In this document: positions 62,629 through 64,000 of the stretch, piece by piece
How positions within the stretch are numbered: the stretch's first letter is position 1
Layout of the letters: each line of letters begins with the position of its first letter
Source: K189A clade bacterium
GTDB lineage: Bacteria; Pseudomonadota; Gammaproteobacteria; Pseudomonadales; Azotimanducaceae
Assembly: GCA_902613475.1 (NCBI GenBank)
Contig: CACMHG010000007.1
Span: forward strand, 1-64,000
Length of the DNA: 64,000 nt
Direction of reading: 5' to 3'
Program-made: the position numbers and the translations under genes
The notes under the pieces: generated by a model
The model's input: only the letters and a program-made list of their open reading frames with translations
What the model was told of the DNA's origin: nothing
Databases searched by the model: none

Positions 62629-64000
62629 ATGTTCAGTAAAAACGGGTTTCGCCTGGGTCGGAAAAAAGTTTGCGCGGGTTTCTTCGTCGGAAGCCTACTG
62701 GTCATGTCGGCCTGCTCCCTCGACAGCGGAGATAAAACAGCGACAGAGGATTCGGAGCCTTGGGGCTCAAAACCCGTCGCGGACATGGTTCTGCGAGGCG
62801 GCACCGTGGCGAGTATGGATCCCGATGTTGTGGGGGCTACGGCAATTGCACTTACTGAGCATCTGATCAGTGCGGTCGGCGATGATGAACAAATCGCCGC
62901 CTGGATTGGCCCAGATACTCGGGTCGTCGAGCTAGACGGTCGCATGGTGATTCCCGGATTGATCGAGGGGCACGGTCACTTCATGAGTTTTGGTCGGTCT
63001 CAACAAATCATTGACCTAAGTGATATTCGGTCCTGGGATCAGGCGATAAGCCGCGTCGCTAGTGCGGTTGATCGTGCACAGCCAGGACAATGGATATTTG
63101 GTCGCGGCTGGCACCAAGAGAAATGGGATCGCGCTCCCGAGGTAGCAGTTGATGGAGTGCCGATCAATCGAACCCTAAGTCTGGTCTCGCCGAATAATCC
63201 AGTTCTGTTGGGGCATGCCAGCGGTCATGCGGCCTTCGCCAATGATGCTGCATTGGCCGCTGCTGGCATCTTCGATGAAACCCCGGACCCTGATGGCGGC
63301 ACCATTGTCCGCGACGCAGACGGGCGGGCCACCGGGTTATTGCGAGAGACCGCTCAACGTCTAGTTGCCAAGGTCGGCGAAGCCTATCAGGCGCAGCGTC
63401 CTGAATCGCAAAAGCGTGCGGAACTACGAGAGAGAGTGCTTCTGGCAGGAGAGCAAGCACTCGCCCACGGGGTTACCTCCTTTCATGATGCCGGCGCCGA
63501 CTTCGCTACCATCGATTTTTACAAAGAAATGGAAGCCGCTGAAGAACTGCCCATACGACTGAACGTCATGGTGCGCAGTCAAAGTAACGCCGAATTAGCA
63601 GAGAACCTTGCTGCCTATCGCATGGTGGCCCAGGACAACGACTTTCTGACGGTCCGCTCGATCAAACGGCAGGTCGATGGCGCGCTTGGTTCTCACGGGG
63701 CATGGTTGTTGGCGCCATATGCTGACTTGCCGAGCACGGCAGGATTGGTCCTTGAGCCCATCGAGGAAATCATGGAGACCGCGAAGCTGGCTATTGAGCA
63801 TGGCTATCAATTAAATACCCATGCCATTGGCGATCGCGCCAATCGCGAAATCTTAGACTTGTATGAACAGGCTTTCTCCACCGCCGAGGTTCCTGGGCAA
63901 ACCCTAAGGTGGCGTATTGAACACGCTCAGCATGTCGATCCTGCGGACGTCGGTCGGTTTGCCGACCTTGGCGTTATCGCAGCATTCCAAGGTATTCACA
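62629..64000 (+). CDS. Lipoprotein amidohydrolase (YtcJ-like), 3' end outside window
   Basis: Metal-dependent amidohydrolase of the amidohydrolase_3 type, open from ATG 62629 to the window end (457 codons seen). The lipobox ends at C29 (LLVMSAC), so it is exported and lipid-anchored. ADMVLRGGTVAS begins the small beta domain, and IPGLIEGHGHF carries the H-x-H metal pair. TNTHAIGDRA-type sequence (NTHAIGDRAN) gives a third His, and RIEHAQH is typical of the family. AAGG lies before the ATG. The last metal-ligand Asp should lie beyond the window. Substrate unknown. Confidence 0.88.
   Translation, partial: MFSKNGFRLGRKKVCAGFFVGSLLVMSACSLDSGDKTATEDSEPWGSKPVADMVLRGGTVASMDPDVVGATAIALTEHLISAVGDDEQIAAWIGPDTRVVELDGRMVIPGLIEGHGHFMSFGRSQQIIDLSDIRSWDQAISRVASAVDRAQPGQWIFGRGWHQEKWDRAPEVAVDGVPINRTLSLVSPNNPVLLGHASGHAAFANDAALAAAGIFDETPDPDGGTIVRDADGRATGLLRETAQRLVAKVGEAYQAQRPESQKRAELRERVLLAGEQALAHGVTSFHDAGADFATIDFYKEMEAAEELPIRLNVMVRSQSNAELAENLAAYRMVAQDNDFLTVRSIKRQVDGALGSHGAWLLAPYADLPSTAGLVLEPIEEIMETAKLAIEHGYQLNTHAIGDRANREILDLYEQAFSTAEVPGQTLRWRIEHAQHVDPADVGRFADLGVIAAFQGIH

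Overview
The window reads as chromosomal DNA from a heterotrophic, probably marine, gammaproteobacterium. Support comes from a RoxA/YcfD-type ribosomal oxygenase, a DUF2058 (YaiL) protein, a TonB-dependent receptor, lipoprotein signals and mostly G+C-rich coding sequence. A Cellvibrionales-like lineage is a guess from overall gene content, not something the sequence proves. I found about 57 protein genes, including two cut by the window ends and four carrying lesions. I saw no rRNA, tRNA, CRISPR array, insertion sequence or integrase.

Layout. 1-13 kb holds catabolic enzymes: an aldehyde dehydrogenase (5' truncated), a PhyH-type dioxygenase, an HSL-type esterase, a sugar dehydrogenase-like SDR divergent from lacZ, an SDR plus haloalkane dehalogenase pair, a nitroreductase, a CPBP membrane protease, a MaoC-like protein and a CYP153-like P450. 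13-16.6 kb holds an interrupted TolC-type gene, a DUF4396 membrane protein, a lipoprotein and a TauD-type dioxygenase. 16.7-25.5 kb holds a hotdog protein and then a long same-strand run: FAD, 2Fe-2S and molybdopterin subunits of a xanthine dehydrogenase-family enzyme, a MoaD/ThiS-like protein, a split-barrel flavin/F420-type protein (broken), an alpha/beta hydrolase (broken), an unrecognised 357-residue protein and an alkyl sulfatase-like metallo-hydrolase. 25.5-38.8 kb holds VOC and crotonase enzymes, DUF2058, an interrupted MFS transporter, a PQQ alcohol dehydrogenase, roxA, a methyltransferase, a Baeyer-Villiger-type monooxygenase, mtnP, a radical SAM protein and dgoA/dgoK.

38.8-46.9 kb is more A+T-rich than its surroundings in spot counts. 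It holds a GST, an S9 peptidase, a TonB-dependent receptor, a 2OG-Fe(II) oxygenase and a methyltransferase, and looks like an accessory module. 46.9-64 kb returns to catabolism: an isocitrate dehydrogenase-like enzyme, TauD dioxygenase, acyl-CoA dehydrogenase, a four-gene operon (SPOR-DUF5916 barrel, PQQ sugar dehydrogenase, membrane protein, PhyH), another 2OG oxygenase, two secreted proteins, a GST, a serine hydrolase with an old yellow enzyme, and an amidohydrolase cut by the window end.

Together the genes suggest oxidative breakdown of alkyl chains, halo- or sulfo-organics and sugars. P450, dehalogenase or sulfatase would yield alcohols, PQQ and aldehyde dehydrogenases would oxidise them, and CoA enzymes would finish the chain. 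Lactose and galactose use is implied by lacZ, the SDR, dgoK and dgoA. Seven Fe(II)/2-oxoglutarate-type oxygenases lie in 64 kb. Four genes between 13 and 29 kb carry in-frame stops or homopolymer frameshifts, which are either real decay or sequence errors.
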